Counted from the first letter of the stretch, positions 24,778 to 33,881 are shown. The stretch is DNA of 46,000 nucleotides from an uncultured bacterium (GCA_937858895.1 CALLZN010000212.1:1-46000), one strand, 5' to 3'. Notes: a model not told the origin generated them from the sequence alone. A program made the numbers and translations.

Positions 24778-27329
24778 CGGTAACGATCCTCGTCACGCAC
24801 CACGTCGATGTCTCCCTCTTGCGGCGCCGGTGTCTCGGTCACGCCGAAGGCCGGAGCGCCCGCAGGATAGCGATACGAGGGCGGCCGGATGAGCCCACCG
24901 AAGGTCGGACGGAAGCGCATCGTGAAGCTCGAGTCATCGGTCAACTCGCTGCGCGAGTAGGTGAAGATCCAGTCGTAGTCGTGGTCGCGACGCACGATCT
25001 GAAAGTTCGTCGAGTCCGTGCGCGACTGATCGAAGTTGTAAACGAGCGCCGAGACGACGAGCCAGCGGTCCCACATCGGCACGGTCAGCGTCGCCGCGCC
25101 CGTGCCCTTGTCGTTGAGTCCGGTTCGCCACTCGGCCGCCGCAATCACGCCGTTGTCGAAGGTCGTCGCGAGCCCGATGTTGCGCGTCAAATCCTGACCG
25201 AGGTCCCAGTCGCGCTCACCCTCGAAGAGGATGCGCGTGTTCGGCAGCGGGAACCAACCCTTGCCCGGCCGGAAGATGAACTCCCATGCGAAGAGCCCGA
25301 GCCGGTGCCCGCCGTTGTCGCGACCGCTGATCGGATGAACGCGCTGCCAGAGGTCGAGCCACAGGACTTCGTCGAACCAGGAGCGCCCCTCTCCGTCCTT
25401 CCGTCGCGTCAAGCCGCGCTGCAAGAGACCGAGTTCGACGACCGCGCGCTCATCGAGGGCATCGACACGGTCGAACTGGAACCAGTCACCAGGCTCACGG
25501 TCGACATCGAAGCGATGGTAGGCGTTGACGTAAGGCCGCACGTCGTGCCAGACCCCGTAGATGCCGAGCGCTTCGCTCGAGAAGTCGAAGTAGCGCGCGA
25601 GCCGCGTGTCGACGCTGACCCCGAAAGACAGCGCCGTTCGCGAAGAAGCGTCGGTCGAGCCCTCACGCTCCGAGTAGAGCGTCTCCCGCGCCCCGACCCA
25701 CGGCCGCAGCGCAAAGTCGCCGACGCGCATCGGCGTCGAGAACTCGACATCGACGTCGGCACGATAGGCCCGCTCACGCCGCGCGAGCGCCGAGCGATCC
25801 GTGAACTGGTTGCGCAGCAAGCCCGCGCCGACGTGCGCGTCGACGACGAGAGGCACATCCTCAGCGACATCGAAGAGCGGTTGCGAAAAGAGGTTCGCGC
25901 GCAGGTAGGGTCGCTCGCTCCCGAAGCGGTCCGTGAGCCGCGCCGTGTCGTCGTAAGCAAAGTCGGTGAGGTTCATGCGCGCGGCGACCGTCACGAGCCG
26001 GTTGTCCTCGCGGACCCGGTACTCGATGCTCGACTCGGGGATCTCGAGTTCCTTGAGCTGGTTCGGCGCGAACTCGGCGAAGGCCGCAGGATCCGAGCCC
26101 CAGAAGCCTTCGACATCGAGGCGACGCCCGGCGCCGAGCCAGATCCGATTGCGACTGCGCACGAAGCTGCGCTTCCGATTCGTGATCGGCGTCGAGTCGA
26201 TGTTGGACGGCACGGAGCGACGATCGAACTCGCCCCGGTCACTCAAATAGAAGCCCTCGGTCCAGCCGTCGAAGAGCTCGGGGACGCGGTAGGTGATGCG
26301 CGGCTCGACCGGCATGCCGCGCTTGCGCGTGTGACCGATCCGCAGGTTCCACTCGCCACGGAAGGGCTGGTCGGCGCCGCCAAGGAAGTCCACGAGCCCT
26401 TGGCCGATGTCGTTCCAACGCCCGCCGAAGCGCGCGAAGACGAACTCACCGCGTTCTTCCGACGACCCCACGGTCAGACCTTTGAGCGGGATCCAGTTCT
26501 CCTGGTCCGAGTACCAGCGGTAGTCCGGTAGCGGCAAAGCCGGCAGGATGCCGACCGCGAGCTCGTTGCCTTGCCCCAAGACCTCGTAGACGTCGGCCTC
26601 GCGCCGCGTGATCACGAGGCGCTCGGAGCGCATGTCGAAGTGCGCTTCGCCCGCGTCGCAGGTCGAGAGCGAGGCGTGCCGCGCGACGATCGTCGGACCT
26701 TGTTGCACGACGCGGGGCGCGCGCAGAACCAGCGACAGGCCTTTGCCGCCGAGGCCGAGCCGCGCCGGCAAGCGCAGGACGACGTCTTCCATCGTCGCGC
26801 GGTCCGAGGCGAGCGAGAGCCAAAGCCGCGAGCAACGCAGCGCGCGCACACCATCGGTGTCGAAGACGACGTTGCCCTCGGCCAAGAGTCCCCGCGTCAA
26901 AGGCGCAAAGCGTTGTCGCTCGGGTGGCACGTCCACGCTCGTCGTCCCGACTCGCTCTTCGATCCGCCGCGCGAGGCTACGCGCGAGAACTTCGCTCTGC
27001 GTGATCGGCGCTTCCGAACCGCGCTTGGGCACCGCCTGGCTGTCGACCAAGACCTCGACGAGCTGGCGTTCGACATCGCGGTCGACGCTCAAGACCATGC
27101 GGTCGGCGCGCACGCGCAAGGTCCCGCTCTCGAACTCGACGCCGCCGGCATAGACGTGGTAGACGAAGTCACCGTCGTCGGACTGAGTCTTGGACGAGGA
27201 CCCGGCCTGGATGCGGTAGGCGCCCTGCGCCGGCGCGCGCGCGCCTACCAAGGTCAGCGCGGCGAGCGCGGCGACGCAAAATCGCTTCGGCAGGCACCGG
27301 TGCGAGCCTGTGATGAACTTGGCAGCCAT
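24774..27329 (-). CDS. lptD: LPS-assembly outer membrane protein LptD-like
   Basis: An 851-residue exported protein. After the signal peptide (FCVAALAALTLVGARAPAQG) comes an OstA/LptA-like beta-jellyroll of about 230 residues (YHVYAGGVEFESGTLRVRADRMVLSVD, LLAEGNVVFDTDGVRALRCSRLWLSL). A large C-terminal barrel of amphipathic strands follows (GEFVFARFGGRWNDIG, RIWLGAGRRLDVEGFWG, FDNGVIAAAEWRTGLND, RWLVVSALVYNFDQS). This is the LptD plan, which inserts lipopolysaccharide into the outer leaflet with LptE. The conserved cysteines of E. coli LptD are not evident. ATG 27329 shares one base with the upstream stop; TTG 27332 is an alternative. Position after kdsD-kdsC supports the call. Confidence 0.85.
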   Translation of the reverse strand: MAAKFITGSHRCLPKRFCVAALAALTLVGARAPAQGAYRIQAGSSSKTQSDDGDFVYHVYAGGVEFESGTLRVRADRMVLSVDRDVERQLVEVLVDSQAVPKRGSEAPITQSEVLARSLARRIEERVGTTSVDVPPERQRFAPLTRGLLAEGNVVFDTDGVRALRCSRLWLSLASDRATMEDVVLRLPARLGLGGKGLSLVLRAPRVVQQGPTIVARHASLSTCDAGEAHFDMRSERLVITRREADVYEVLGQGNELAVGILPALPLPDYRWYSDQENWIPLKGLTVGSSEERGEFVFARFGGRWNDIGQGLVDFLGGADQPFRGEWNLRIGHTRKRGMPVEPRITYRVPELFDGWTEGFYLSDRGEFDRRSVPSNIDSTPITNRKRSFVRSRNRIWLGAGRRLDVEGFWGSDPAAFAEFAPNQLKELEIPESSIEYRVREDNRLVTVAARMNLTDFAYDDTARLTDRFGSERPYLRANLFSQPLFDVAEDVPLVVDAHVGAGLLRNQFTDRSALARRERAYRADVDVEFSTPMRVGDFALRPWVGARETLYSEREGSTDASSRTALSFGVSVDTRLARYFDFSSEALGIYGVWHDVRPYVNAYHRFDVDREPGDWFQFDRVDALDERAVVELGLLQRGLTRRKDGEGRSWFDEVLWLDLWQRVHPISGRDNGGHRLGLFAWEFIFRPGKGWFPLPNTRILFEGERDWDLGQDLTRNIGLATTFDNGVIAAAEWRTGLNDKGTGAATLTVPMWDRWLVVSALVYNFDQSRTDSTNFQIVRRDHDYDWIFTYSRSELTDDSSFTMRFRPTFGGLIRPPSYRYPAGAPAFGVTETPAPQEGDIDVVRDEDRYR

Positions 27330-30300
27330 CAACGCGACACGGCCTCAGCTTTCGAAGCAACGTCTTGGTTGTCGACCCGCACCCGCGTGCCGCGATAAGC
27401 AAGCGTGCGCAGATTGAAGGACAGCTCGGGCGTCGCGCGGATGCGCATCGTCTCGTCGACGAAGACCGAGACCGCGGCATAGCGGTCTTCGAGCACGATC
27501 CACGCGTCGTCCGGCGTGAAGCGCAAGGAAGCGCCTTCGGCGACGACAGTCGCGACCCGCAGCTCGACGCCGCCCGTGGCGTCGCAACGCTCGACCACGC
27601 GCGGCAGCATGCGCGTCGTGCCGTCGTTCTTGGCGAGCGCCTTGGTGTAGCCGTCGCGCAAGCGAATCACGAGGTCACCGCCAGCTCGCAGATCGAGATC
27701 ACCCGCGTGGTGGACGCCGTGCTCGTCGACCATGCGCGCTCGCACGGGACCAGGCACAACGAGGCGCGCATCGCGAAGCTGCACCGTGCCGGACGAGTCG
27801 AGGCGGAGGCGCCGCGCGGCGTCGACCTCTTCGACGAAGTCGACGGTGCAGCCGCCGTCCTCACGGGCCACGAGCTCGAAGCCATCGTCGTTCGCGCGCA
27901 GCGCACGGCCTTCGAGGCGGACGATGCCGCGCCGACGATCGCGAAGCGCAGCACTGACGACCGCAGTCTCGTCGTCACCAGACAACAAGAAGCGCCGGGT
28001 CGCGCCATCCGCATCGAGCCACAGCGAGGCACCGGCGAAGGTCGAGGTCGCTTCGACGACGCCGGGCTCAGCGCCCTTTTCGAACTGTTCGACTTCGAAC
28101 TGTTCGACTTCGAGCTGCACGTCCGACCGCGCATGAATGAGGCCGGCCTCGCCGCCGAAGAGCAGCGGCGCCAAGACCAGACCCGCGTCGCCGAGCGCGT
28201 CGCGTGTGGCCGCCACGATGAGGCCGCGGAAGGGGTCCGGGAAGCGTTCGAGCTCCCGGCAGCGCAGCCGCAACGAGGTGCGTCGCAGGTCGTCGCGACT
28301 GCGCAGCTCCACAGAGCCGCGCGCGAGCACACGCAGCGCGTGTCCGGGGCGGACCGACGGCACGAAGCCCGGCACCGCACTGAGCAGCACTTCGTCCGCG
28401 TCGAGGTCCCACGCGGGCACACGCTCCTTCGCCGGCATGCTGACGCGGACCGCTTCTTCGCCGCGCACGAGCCGCCACTGCGTGCTGCCCGTCCGCTCGG
28501 CGAGCGCGGCGGTGACGACCGCACCTTCGATGTCGAGGCGCAGGGGCAGACCGGTCGCGGTCAGCGCTGCGGGCCTCGAACGTTCGTGGACGGCGAGTAG
28601 GGACTTGATGCCGGTCGCGCTGACCTTCTCGCCGGGTCGTAGGCTTTCCCAGCGCAGCTCTTCGCGCAGCGCGGCGCGCAACAGCACTTCGGCACGCTTG
28701 GCAGAGTCGGCGCTGGGCTTCGCCTTCGTGGAGCTCGATGCCGCGACTTCGTCGACCACGACGTGGAAGAGGACGCTTCCGCGACCCGTGACGCGGTCAT
28801 CCTTGGACTCGAAGACGAAGTCGTGCTGGGCATCGATGTCGAAGGGCCCGAGGGATCCGCGCACTTCGTCGCTGCCAGGGACGTGGGCGACGACGAAGCC
28901 GCGATTGCCCGTCGCCCGGAAGGGAACTCCGTCGGCGAGGAAACCATCGATGCGCGCGTCCCCACGTCCGACCAGCATGTTGGGCTCGAGGCGCCCGAAG
29001 TGAGAGACCAAGGTGACGAGGACGCCGCCGTCGCTGCGCGCTTCGCTCAGATTCTTGAAGCTGCCGCTCGGCACGTAGATCGCGGGACCTTCGATGCGCA
29101 GCGTCTCGCGCGGCAACAGCGGCGCGACGCCACCGAAGGCAATCGTGAAGTCGTCGAGCGGTACACCGAGAGCGCGCAAGACCGTGTCGATCGCGAGCCC
29201 CGGACGATCCCAGAACATGCGCGCCTGCCCCATCAAGCTGCCGAGCACCTTGCCCGTCCGGTCATGCAAGTGCACGCGCGGCTCACCGGTCGCGACGAGA
29301 CGCAGGGGCTCGTGCCATGGATCGAGGGCGAGGTCGAAGCTCGCCGCATCCATGCTCTGGCCGCCGTATTCCAGCTTGGCTGCACCAGCGAGGCGAATGT
29401 CGCTGCAGCTGAGCTCGCCGACGCGCGCGCGTCCCTTTTCGGCGTTCTCGGGTCGGCCGTCGCGGTGTGCGTCTTGGCTGTCGCGCCGCAGCCAGGCAAG
29501 GAGTCGATCCCCGCGTCCGCGCAGCGGCTCGCGCATGCTGCGACGTGCTGTGGACTGACTGGTCGCTTCGAACTGCACGTCGTCTTCGACCGTGAGCCGC
29601 AGCGTCTGCGCGTCGATCGGCATGAGCTCGAGGGAACCGCGCCCGAGCACGCGGAAGAGCTCTGCAACTGATTTCCGCTCGAAGCCGCGCAGGTCGACGT
29701 CGCGCGCGAGGCGAACGAAAGAAGTTCCCACCGAGACCACGACCTCGTCCTGCTTGATGACTTCGTCGAGCTTGAGCGATAGGCCGCGACCGCGCAGGAC
29801 GTAGTCGAGCTCGGGTCGGCGCTTCGCTGTGTCGGGTTGCTGGGAGCTGCGATCGGCCTCACCTTGAACCTCGCGTGTCTTGATGGTGACGACGTCCTCG
29901 GGCGGCGTCTCGAGTTCGAGGATCGCACCTTTGACGCGCGCTGTCATGCGCGCTGCCTCGAGCACGAGCTCGGCGCCAGAACTCGGGCCGAGAGACGCAC
30001 CGAGCGCGGACGTCGGTGCACGCACGACCACGTCACGCAGCTGCACATCGTGCTGCTCGTCGATCGCGACTTCGCCACCTGGCTTCTGCGCGATCACGAC
30101 CTCCATCGAAGCGGCGTCGACGATGACGAACTCCCGCGCGCGCGGATCGACGCTCGTAGAACGGAGTCTCTCGAAGGCGATGAAGCGTGCCTGCAGCAGG
30201 CGATAGCGCGACGCGCCGACGGGCTGCGAGTCAGCCCAAGAGAGCTTGAACTCCGGCACCTGCCAGACGCGATCGCCGATGCGCACGGCGGCCTGCAGCG

Positions 30301-30535
30301 GAGCGATCTCACCGGCACCTTCGAAGGCGATCGTACCGCTGCCAGCCATGCCGCCCGCCTGACCGCTCTGGCCGACGCGGAGCGCTCCCGCCGACACGCG
30401 CGGAGCCTCGCTCGTCTTGTCTTGGGCAGCCTCGGTCTCGGTGGCCCGCAACAAGTCGTCCTTGCCGAAGAGCAAGAGGAGCAAGCCAAAGAGCGCCGCG
30501 AAGACGAGGCAGAAGAGCAAGATCCGGCGGATCAC
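27329..30535 (-). CDS. Giant inner-membrane-anchored protein in the lptC position
   Basis: A 1068-residue protein beginning with a GTG that overlaps the kdsC stop (GTGA). One N-terminal membrane helix (about 4-24, ILLFCLVFAALFGLLLLLFG) is followed by about 1040 periplasmic residues, almost all beta-strands of jellyroll type. Examples are SGTIAFEGAGEIAPLQAAVRIGDRVW, GRGLSLKLDEVIKQDEVVVSVG and GVELRVATVVAEGASLRFTPDD. LptC in E. coli is about 190 residues with the same topology and sits at this place between kdsC and lptA. I infer an expanded LptC/LptA-like bridge component carrying LPS to the LptD encoded next. No direct family assignment is possible from reading alone; an AsmA-like lipid-transfer bridge is an alternative. 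Confidence 0.6.
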   Translation of the reverse strand: MIRRILLFCLVFAALFGLLLLLFGKDDLLRATETEAAQDKTSEAPRVSAGALRVGQSGQAGGMAGSGTIAFEGAGEIAPLQAAVRIGDRVWQVPEFKLSWADSQPVGASRYRLLQARFIAFERLRSTSVDPRAREFVIVDAASMEVVIAQKPGGEVAIDEQHDVQLRDVVVRAPTSALGASLGPSSGAELVLEAARMTARVKGAILELETPPEDVVTIKTREVQGEADRSSQQPDTAKRRPELDYVLRGRGLSLKLDEVIKQDEVVVSVGTSFVRLARDVDLRGFERKSVAELFRVLGRGSLELMPIDAQTLRLTVEDDVQFEATSQSTARRSMREPLRGRGDRLLAWLRRDSQDAHRDGRPENAEKGRARVGELSCSDIRLAGAAKLEYGGQSMDAASFDLALDPWHEPLRLVATGEPRVHLHDRTGKVLGSLMGQARMFWDRPGLAIDTVLRALGVPLDDFTIAFGGVAPLLPRETLRIEGPAIYVPSGSFKNLSEARSDGGVLVTLVSHFGRLEPNMLVGRGDARIDGFLADGVPFRATGNRGFVVAHVPGSDEVRGSLGPFDIDAQHDFVFESKDDRVTGRGSVLFHVVVDEVAASSSTKAKPSADSAKRAEVLLRAALREELRWESLRPGEKVSATGIKSLLAVHERSRPAALTATGLPLRLDIEGAVVTAALAERTGSTQWRLVRGEEAVRVSMPAKERVPAWDLDADEVLLSAVPGFVPSVRPGHALRVLARGSVELRSRDDLRRTSLRLRCRELERFPDPFRGLIVAATRDALGDAGLVLAPLLFGGEAGLIHARSDVQLEVEQFEVEQFEKGAEPGVVEATSTFAGASLWLDADGATRRFLLSGDDETAVVSAALRDRRRGIVRLEGRALRANDDGFELVAREDGGCTVDFVEEVDAARRLRLDSSGTVQLRDARLVVPGPVRARMVDEHGVHHAGDLDLRAGGDLVIRLRDGYTKALAKNDGTTRMLPRVVERCDATGGVELRVATVVAEGASLRFTPDDAWIVLEDRYAAVSVFVDETMRIRATPELSFNLRTLAYRGTRVRVDNQDVASKAEAVSR
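28082..28111. repeat. 15-base tandem duplication inside the LptC-position gene
   Basis: Two identical 15-base units (GAACTGTTCGACTTC) at 28082-28096 and 28097-28111 encode EVEQF twice on the minus strand. The copy number could vary without shifting the frame. Confidence 0.85.
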
Positions 30536-31110
30536 GTCGACGACCTCGGCCCGCGCCCGTCAGAAGCGAGGATGGCGTCATAGCGCCCCTGGAGCTTGAG
30601 CAAGACCTCGATGACTTCACGCACGGCGCCGAAGCCGGCCGGCGCTTCGGTCACGTAGCTGCAGACCTTGCGCACGTCCGGGCGCGCTTGGCGCACCGTG
30701 ATCGGCAAGGCCACGCGCTCGAGCACCGGGATGTCGAGCAAGTCGTCGCCGAAGTAGCACATCATCGAGTCATCGAAGCCGCGCCGCGCGAGTAGGTCTT
30801 CATAGACGGCCAGCTTGTCGAGCTTGCCGAGGTGGACCTCGGTCATGCCGAGCTCGTCGGCGCGGTCCGCGATGCCACGCGAACGCCTGCCGCTCAAGAG
30901 CCCGGTCTCGTGCCCGGCGCGCGACCAATGCACGATGCCACTCGCGTCGTGGACGTGCATGGACTTGAGCTCACGGCCGTCCGCATCGAAGTGCAGGCGG
31001 CCGTCGGTCAGGATGCCATCCACGTCCAGCAAAATGAAACGAATGGCGTGAGCCACCTCGAGGAAGCGATCGGGGAGCGCGTTCAGATCGATCTCTGGCG
31101 GCATGAACAT
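30532..31110 (-). CDS. kdsC: 3-deoxy-D-manno-octulosonate 8-phosphate phosphatase
   Basis: A 192-residue HAD-family phosphatase without a cap domain, the usual size of KdsC, which removes phosphate from Kdo 8-phosphate in the synthesis of the LPS inner-core sugar. HAD motif I is FILLDVDGILTDG with nucleophile Asp29 and acid Asp31; SGRRS corresponds to motif II and FGDDLLDIPVL to the metal-binding motif. MHVHDASGI is typical of the family. ATG 31110 or 31104 are possible starts. It follows kdsD by 15 bases and overlaps the next gene. Confidence 0.93.
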   Translation of the reverse strand: MFMPPEIDLNALPDRFLEVAHAIRFILLDVDGILTDGRLHFDADGRELKSMHVHDASGIVHWSRAGHETGLLSGRRSRGIADRADELGMTEVHLGKLDKLAVYEDLLARRGFDDSMMCYFGDDLLDIPVLERVALPITVRQARPDVRKVCSYVTEAPAGFGAVREVIEVLLKLQGRYDAILASDGRGPRSST

Positions 31111-31125
31111 GGGGAAGCCCAGGGC

Positions 31126-32112
31126 TCAGAACTTCAAAGCCAGCATGTCTTGCAGATCGAGGAGGCCGACCACGCGGTTGTCCTTGTCGACGATCGGCAT
31201 GTTGTCCACAGCGAGGCGCCGCAGCAACGCCAAGGCCTCGCTCGCCAGGCGGTCGGGGCTCGACGTCTTCGGCGCCGTCGTCATCGCCACTTCGATCGGC
31301 AGGTCGAGGTGGTTGTCGGTCTGCCGCTCGAGGTGGCGTCGCAAGTCCCCGTCGGTGAAGTAGCCGACGAGGCGGCTCTCTTCGTCGACGACGATGGCAG
31401 CCCCCGGTCGCCCCGGCGTCTCGGTCATGGTCACGAGGGTCTCGCGGATGGTCCGACCGCTGCGGACGAGGGGCAGGTTGCTGCCCGTGCGCATGACCTC
31501 GGCGACGCGCAAGAGACTACGCCCGAGCGACCCGCCGGGATGGAAGCGCGCAAAGTCTTCGGGCCCGAACTTGCGGCCCTCTTGGACGACGAGGGCGATG
31601 GCATCCCCGATCGCGAGCATCGCGATCGTCGAAGCGCTCGGCGCGAGACCATGCGGCCCAGGTTCGTCGATGCGACCGAGCTGGAGGACGTAGTCGGAGA
31701 GCGCGGCGAGCGTCGATTCTTTGGACTCGGTCACCGCGACGACGCCGATGTCGAAGGCGCGCGTGCAGGGGACGAGGCGCAAGAGCTCCTCGGTCTCCCC
31801 CGACTTGGAGAAGGCCAACAAGATGTCGCCGGGCATGACGCGCCCGAGATCACCGTGAAAGGCTTCCACCGGGTGCAAGAAGATCGACGGGGTGCCCGTG
31901 CTCGCGAGCGTCGCCGAAACCTTCTGCGCGATGAGCCCGGCCTTGCCCATGCCGGTCACGACCACGCGACCCGAAAGATCGAGGATCAAGGCGACGACCT
32001 GGGCGAAGGTCGCGTCGAGGCGATCGCGGACGTCGCGCAGTGCCGTGGCCTCGGCGTCGAGGATGCGCCGCGCGCTCGCGATCCGTTCCGAATCCTGCGG
32101 GTCCGCGCTCAT
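31126..32112 (-). CDS. kdsD: D-arabinose 5-phosphate isomerase
   Basis: A 328-residue enzyme with an N-terminal SIS sugar isomerase domain (about 1-190) and two CBS domains (about 205-328), the KdsD/GutQ architecture. It interconverts ribulose 5-phosphate and arabinose 5-phosphate, the first step to Kdo. Visible motifs are GMGKAGLIAQK, LASTGTPSIFLHPVEAFHGDLG, FSKSGETEELL and FHPGGSLGRSLL. The GMGKAGL variant (Ala-Gly-Leu instead of Ser-Gly-His) is also familiar from other KdsD proteins. The CBS pair (MRTGSNLPLV; VDNMPIVDKDNRVVGLLDLQDML) may sense a nucleotide. Confidence 0.95.
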   Translation of the reverse strand: MSADPQDSERIASARRILDAEATALRDVRDRLDATFAQVVALILDLSGRVVVTGMGKAGLIAQKVSATLASTGTPSIFLHPVEAFHGDLGRVMPGDILLAFSKSGETEELLRLVPCTRAFDIGVVAVTESKESTLAALSDYVLQLGRIDEPGPHGLAPSASTIAMLAIGDAIALVVQEGRKFGPEDFARFHPGGSLGRSLLRVAEVMRTGSNLPLVRSGRTIRETLVTMTETPGRPGAAIVVDEESRLVGYFTDGDLRRHLERQTDNHLDLPIEVAMTTAPKTSSPDRLASEALALLRRLAVDNMPIVDKDNRVVGLLDLQDMLALKF

Positions 32113-32170
32113 CGCCGCATCGTAAAGCGCCGACGAAGCCGCACAAAGAAGCCTGGCGCTTTTGTGAAAC

Positions 32171-33175
32171 TCAGAGCGCTCGGATCACCGCATCGGTGAA
32201 GGCCCGCGTCGTCGCCTTGCCGCCGAGGTCGCCCGTGAGCGTCGCGCCCTCTAGGATCGTGCGGCGCACGGCGGCTTCGATCGCGTCGCCGCGCGCTACC
32301 TCCCCGATGTGCCGCAAGAGCATGGCCGCCGACAAGACCAGGGCGCTCGGGTTCGCGATGCCCCGGCCCGCGATGTCGGGAGCCGTCCCGTGCACGGCCT
32401 CGAAGACGGCGGCATCGGCGCCGATGTTGGCGCTCGGCGCGAGTCCGAGCCCGCCGACGAGGCCGCTCGTGAGGTCAGAGAGGATGTCGCCGAAGAGGTT
32501 CTCCATGACCAGCACATCGAAGCGCTGTGGGTCGAGGACGAGCTTCATGGCCGCGGCGTCGATGATGACGTCTTCGAAGGCGATCTCGGGGTAGTCACGC
32601 GCGGCTTCCTCCGCGCAGCGCAGGAACATGCCGTCGCCGAGCTTGAGGATGTTGGCCTTGTGGACAGCGGTGACTTTCTTGCGGCCCAGCTTGCGCGCTT
32701 CCTCGAAGGCGAAGCGCACGATGCGCCGGCAGCCCTTCTCGGTCATGACCCGCAAGCTCGTCACGACGCCCGGCGCGACCTCGTGCTCGATGCCGCAGTA
32801 GAGGCCCTCGGTGTTCTCGCGCACCACGATCAAGTCGACGTCCGAGTAGCGCGAGCGCACGCCGGGCACCGACCGCGACGGCCGGAAGTTGGCGTAGAGG
32901 TCGAGTTCGCGCCGGATGGCCACGTTGACCGAGCGGAAGCTCGAACCCTTCTGCGTCCCGACCGGGCCCTTGAGAGCGACCTTGGTCTCGCGGATCGCCT
33001 CGAGCGTCGCTTCGGGCAAGGGCGTGCCGAGCCGCTCGAAGGGCTCGATGCCCGCCTCGGCGAGGCGCCAATCGATCTGCGCGCCGCTCGCCTCGACGAT
33101 GCGCTGGGTCGCTTCGCAGACCTCGGGACCGATGCCTTCGCCTGGGATCAGAGTGACGGTGTGAGCCATGGCCAT
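32171..33175 (-). CDS. NAD-dependent isocitrate dehydrogenase family protein
   Basis: A 334-residue beta-decarboxylating dehydrogenase. The motifs are those of the short NAD-type isocitrate dehydrogenases: TLIPGEGIGPEV at the N terminus, SVNVAIRRELDLYANFRPSR (substrate Ser, Asn, Arg), RENTEGLYCGIEH, AVHKANILKLGDG, ENLFGDILSDLTSGLVGGLG and the cofactor loop HGTAPDIAGRGIANPSA. The reaction would be isocitrate plus NAD to 2-oxoglutarate and CO2 in the TCA cycle. Isopropylmalate or homoisocitrate dehydrogenase is less likely given the Ser-x-Asn motif. ATG 33175 is used; ATG 33169 gives the conserved start MAHTVTL and is equally plausible. It lies 58 bases before kdsD. Confidence 0.9.
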   Translation of the reverse strand: MAMAHTVTLIPGEGIGPEVCEATQRIVEASGAQIDWRLAEAGIEPFERLGTPLPEATLEAIRETKVALKGPVGTQKGSSFRSVNVAIRRELDLYANFRPSRSVPGVRSRYSDVDLIVVRENTEGLYCGIEHEVAPGVVTSLRVMTEKGCRRIVRFAFEEARKLGRKKVTAVHKANILKLGDGMFLRCAEEAARDYPEIAFEDVIIDAAAMKLVLDPQRFDVLVMENLFGDILSDLTSGLVGGLGLAPSANIGADAAVFEAVHGTAPDIAGRGIANPSALVLSAAMLLRHIGEVARGDAIEAAVRRTILEGATLTGDLGGKATTRAFTDAVIRAL

Positions 33176-33239
33176 GAGGATCCCAGCGCTCGGCCGGCAT
33201 TGCAACGAAGCTGCTGACGATGGTGGATCGGAGAGGGCG

Positions 33240-33590
33240 TCACTTCGGGCCGAGGCGAGCGAGGACCTCGGTCACGAGTTCGAAGGCGTGCTCTTCGAAA
33301 CGCGTCAAGCCACCGCGCACCTCGACCTCGCGGCGCAAGCGCGCGCTCGCGGCTTGGAGCGGGAAGGGCGCTCCTTCGAAGGCGATCGAAGCGCAGGACG
33401 CGACCGCGACGCAGGCAGGACAGGCGGTTGCGCGGAAGCAGAGCCGCTCGATGCGTCCGGCCTCGACCCTGGCCGCTATCGCGATGCGGTCGCCACAGAC
33501 CGGATTCTCGCCAGCGGCCTCGTGGGTCGCCTCCGCGAGCAGGTCGAGACCGACCGCTTCGCGAGCCAGCCTGGCGAGCTCGGGGCCCAA
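33240..33590 (-). CDS. NifU/IscU-like iron-sulfur scaffold protein, third cysteine missing
   Basis: A 116-residue protein matching the N-terminal U-type scaffold fold: GENPVCGDRIAIAARVEAGRIERLCFRATACPACVAVAS aligns with the NPxCGD and GCxxAxAS regions (Cys32, and Cys57/Cys60). The third ligand, normally in a His-Cys pair near the C terminus, reads His101-Ala102 (EEHAFELV). Cluster assembly as in IscU is thus uncertain. The start is TTG 33590, six bases after the upstream stop. No iscS or sufS gene is near. It could be a carrier or a regulator derived from the scaffold. Confidence 0.75.
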   Translation of the reverse strand: MGPELARLAREAVGLDLLAEATHEAAGENPVCGDRIAIAARVEAGRIERLCFRATACPACVAVASCASIAFEGAPFPLQAASARLRREVEVRGGLTRFEEHAFELVTEVLARLGPK

Positions 33591-33596
33591 GTTGGC

Positions 33597-33788
33597 TCAG
33601 CCCTTGCGCGCTTCTTCGAAGATCACGTCGAGGGCTGGCGGCGCTTTCTGCAGCACGAAGAACTCATCCATCATGAACTTGCACGAGGACAGGCCTTGGA
33701 GCGCGGCAACGACGAAGAGAAGCGCGACGCCGCGCCGAAGAGAGCGCAGCGAGCGCGACGCACGGGCTGGTTGGGAGACGCGAATCAC
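33597..33788 (-). CDS. Tiny putative lipoprotein
   Basis: A 63-residue protein from GTG 33788. It has a basic N terminus (ARASRSLRSLRRG), a hydrophobic core (VALLFVVAALQG) and the lipobox LSSC, leaving a 28-residue mature peptide (starting CKFMMDEFFVLQKAPPALD). The frame is open far upstream to 34451, but that part lies antisense to the radical SAM gene and is not credible. The stop is 6 bases before the NifU-like start, so the two are likely co-transcribed. The gene is divergent from the radical SAM gene at 33882. The function is unknown. Confidence 0.6.
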   Translation of the reverse strand: MIRVSQPARASRSLRSLRRGVALLFVVAALQGLSSCKFMMDEFFVLQKAPPALDVIFEEARKG

Positions 33789-33881
33789 ATGCGCAAGGAT
33801 TGCGCGGCGAAGACGCGGCGTAAAGCCCAGCTTCGCCAAAGCGAGGGGGGCCGCGGACCGCGGACCTCTTAGGATGCCCCC

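Noticed and set aside
24726..26531. 601-codon frame antisense to lptD
   Set aside because: Shadow frame rich in Arg/Glu/Asp; the minus-strand barrel protein is consistent with its operon.
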